From contig CAKOKU010000019.1 in NCBI GenBank assembly GCA_934095865.1, positions 1-13,505 on the forward strand: 13,505 nucleotides of DNA. Direction: 5' to 3'. Source of the stretch: an uncultured Bacilli bacterium (GTDB lineage Bacteria > Bacillota_I > Bacilli_A > RF39 > UBA660). The position numbers were made by a program, and so were the translations under genes. The notes under the pieces were generated by a model. The model was not told the DNA's origin. It saw nothing but the letters and a program-made list of their open reading frames with translations, and did no database searches. Below, piece after piece: positions 12,139-13,505 of the stretch; position 1 is the stretch's first letter, and each line of letters starts with the position of its first letter.

Positions 12139-13505
12139 ATGGCAAAAAATTTAATTGGTAATAATTGGTGTGATGCGAGTAATGGGGAAGTTATTAATAT
12201 AACTAACCCTGCTACTAACGCGTTAATTGACACTGTTCCTAAAAGTACAAAAGAAGATTGTGATAAAGCTGTTGAGGCTGCTTTTGTAGCTCAAAAAGAA
12301 TGGGCAAAAGTTCCTTTATATGAAAGAGCTGCTCGTTTAATGAATTTTGTTTCTTTAGTAGAAAGAGATAAGGAATCATTAGCGAAGCTATTGTGTGATG
12401 AAACTGGTAAGCCAATTAATGAAGCAATAGGAGAAATTGCTAACGTTAGTATTGGTGTTCCTGCTTTTTGTGAAATGGCAAAACATGAATATGGTAAAGT
12501 GATACCTGCTGGTCAAGAAAAGGGTAACGAATCTACGATTCAATATACAGTTCAAGCTCCTTTAGGAGTAGTTGTAGCGGTAAGTCCATTTAACTTTCCA
12601 AGTGATTTATTTTGTCAAAAAGTACCTGCTGCTTTATTAATGGGCAATAGTGTTATTTTAAAACCTTCAGCTCATAATCCATTGACATTAACTAAATATG
12701 TAGAATTGTTAATCGAAGCTGGAATTCCTGGTGGTGTAATTAATCTTATTAATGGTGCTGGTGGTGAAGCCGTTCAAGCTTTAGCAGAAAATCCAAAAGT
12801 AGCTTTAGTTAGTCTAACTGGTTCTACTATTGCCGGTGCTGAAACAATGGCAAAATGTGCTAAAAATATTACACATGTTATGCTTGAACTTGGTGGTAAT
12901 GATGCATTTATTCTTCATAAAGATGGTGATATTGATTTAGCTGTAAAGGAAACTATTTGGGGTAGATTGTATAATACTGGCCAAGTTTGTTGTGCTTCAA
13001 AAAGATTCTTAGTACAAAAAGATGTCGTTGATGAATTTGTAACTAAATTAACTGATGTATTCAAAAGCATTAGAGTATGTTTACCAAGTAATCCTGATGC
13101 TAAAATTGGATGTTTAATTAGTGAGGCTGCTGCTAAAAAAGTTGAAGAACAAGTTAATTCTACTGTTGCTTTAGGAGCTAAGATTGTTTTTGGTGGTCGT
13201 CGTAAAGGGGCTTTTTATGAACCAACTATAATGACTGGTGTTACTCGTAATATGCCAGTTGCTAGTGATATGGAAATATTTGGTCCGGTTGTTTCTATTA
13301 TTCCATATGATATGATTGAAGAAGCTATTGAAATTGCTAATCAATCAAGTTTTGGTTTATGCGGTAGTATCATTTCTAATGATCAAAAACTATGTCATAA
13401 GGTGGCTAATGAGTTAGAATGTGGCGGTGTAATTATTAATGGTGCTTCTTTCTTCCGTTCATTTGAAATGCCATTTGGTGGTTGGAAACATTCTGGTTAT
13501 GGTAA
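12139..13505 (+). CDS. NAD(P)-dependent aldehyde dehydrogenase (3' end outside window)
   Basis: Oxidises an aldehyde to the acid with NAD(P)+. About 455 codons are visible without a stop, so only the last 10-25 residues are probably missing. Family signatures are intact: SPFNFP with oxyanion-hole N152, the cofactor motif SLTGSTIAG, the general base E250 in LELGGN, the nucleophile C284 in GQVCCAS, and E379 in EIFGPVV. The final visible MPFGGWKHSGYG is the usual C-terminal motif. The overall type resembles succinate-semialdehyde, lactaldehyde or glyceraldehyde-3-phosphate (non-phosphorylating) dehydrogenases; I cannot pick the substrate. It is not the CoA-acylating type. It starts 2 nt after the adh-FIST stop with AGAGGA (12127-12132) as Shine-Dalgarno, so the two are co-transcribed and probably act in sequence on one alcohol/aldehyde pair. 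Confidence 0.93.
   Translation, partial: MAKNLIGNNWCDASNGEVINITNPATNALIDTVPKSTKEDCDKAVEAAFVAQKEWAKVPLYERAARLMNFVSLVERDKESLAKLLCDETGKPINEAIGEIANVSIGVPAFCEMAKHEYGKVIPAGQEKGNESTIQYTVQAPLGVVVAVSPFNFPSDLFCQKVPAALLMGNSVILKPSAHNPLTLTKYVELLIEAGIPGGVINLINGAGGEAVQALAENPKVALVSLTGSTIAGAETMAKCAKNITHVMLELGGNDAFILHKDGDIDLAVKETIWGRLYNTGQVCCASKRFLVQKDVVDEFVTKLTDVFKSIRVCLPSNPDAKIGCLISEAAAKKVEEQVNSTVALGAKIVFGGRRKGAFYEPTIMTGVTRNMPVASDMEIFGPVVSIIPYDMIEEAIEIANQSSFGLCGSIISNDQKLCHKVANELECGGVIINGASFFRSFEMPFGGWKHSGYG

Overview
The window looks like a chromosomal segment of an AT-rich, low-GC Gram-positive bacterium of the Bacilli / Erysipelotrichia / Mollicutes-related groups. TGG encodes Trp and TGA appears to act as a stop (ricT ends in TGA), so the code looks standard, unlike Mycoplasma. 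The SRP RNA is the short Alu-less type, as in mollicutes. The gene order (SRP RNA, tadA, dnaX, ybaB, recR, bofA-like, holB, ricT, yabB) is the origin-proximal block known from Bacillus, here contracted and joined directly to pth and mfd. A near-perfect parS site at the left edge also fits a position near oriC. I cannot name the species.

Layout, all on the + strand. Bases 15-30 hold parS. Bases 115-226 hold a promoter and the SRP RNA gene. Bases 240-6394 hold tightly packed housekeeping genes: tadA, dnaX (clamp loader tau), ybaB/ebfC, recR, a 59-codon bofA-like gene, holB (clamp loader delta'), ricT, a yabB/trmN6-type methyltransferase and pth. Several overlap (ybaB/recR by 1 nt, holB/ricT by 8 nt, ricT/yabB by 20 nt). 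mfd fills 6439-9672 and is closed by a rho-independent terminator. A new transcription unit then starts with a 779-aa fusion of an iron-dependent alcohol dehydrogenase (FucO-like) to a FIST sensory domain. It is followed after 2 nt by an aldehyde dehydrogenase cut by the window edge.

The most striking signal is a repeat hidden inside coding sequence. A perfect 22-bp palindrome with core TATTTCCCGGGAAATA occurs in dnaX, holB and pth. The core matches the Noc-binding site (NBS) of the nucleoid-occlusion protein Noc of Bacillus. In dnaX and holB the identity extends to 35 bp, and one base after the palindrome comes a perfect consensus DnaA box (TTATCCACA on the minus strand). These two clamp-loader genes therefore carry what looks like a composite Noc/DnaA site, translated in frame as NYFPGNNSVDK. 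The third copy, in pth, keeps the palindrome but has a degenerate box. Two further 18-bp identical sequences carry one palindrome arm. With parS nearby, this suggests a chromosome-organisation or replication-control layer written into replication genes.

Functionally, the left part serves replication, repair and translation: clamp loading, RecFOR recombination, transcription-coupled repair, tRNA editing and modification, peptidyl-tRNA recycling and protein targeting. The right part is a small metabolic unit, probably interconverting an alcohol, its aldehyde and the acid, with a ligand-sensing domain built into the alcohol dehydrogenase.
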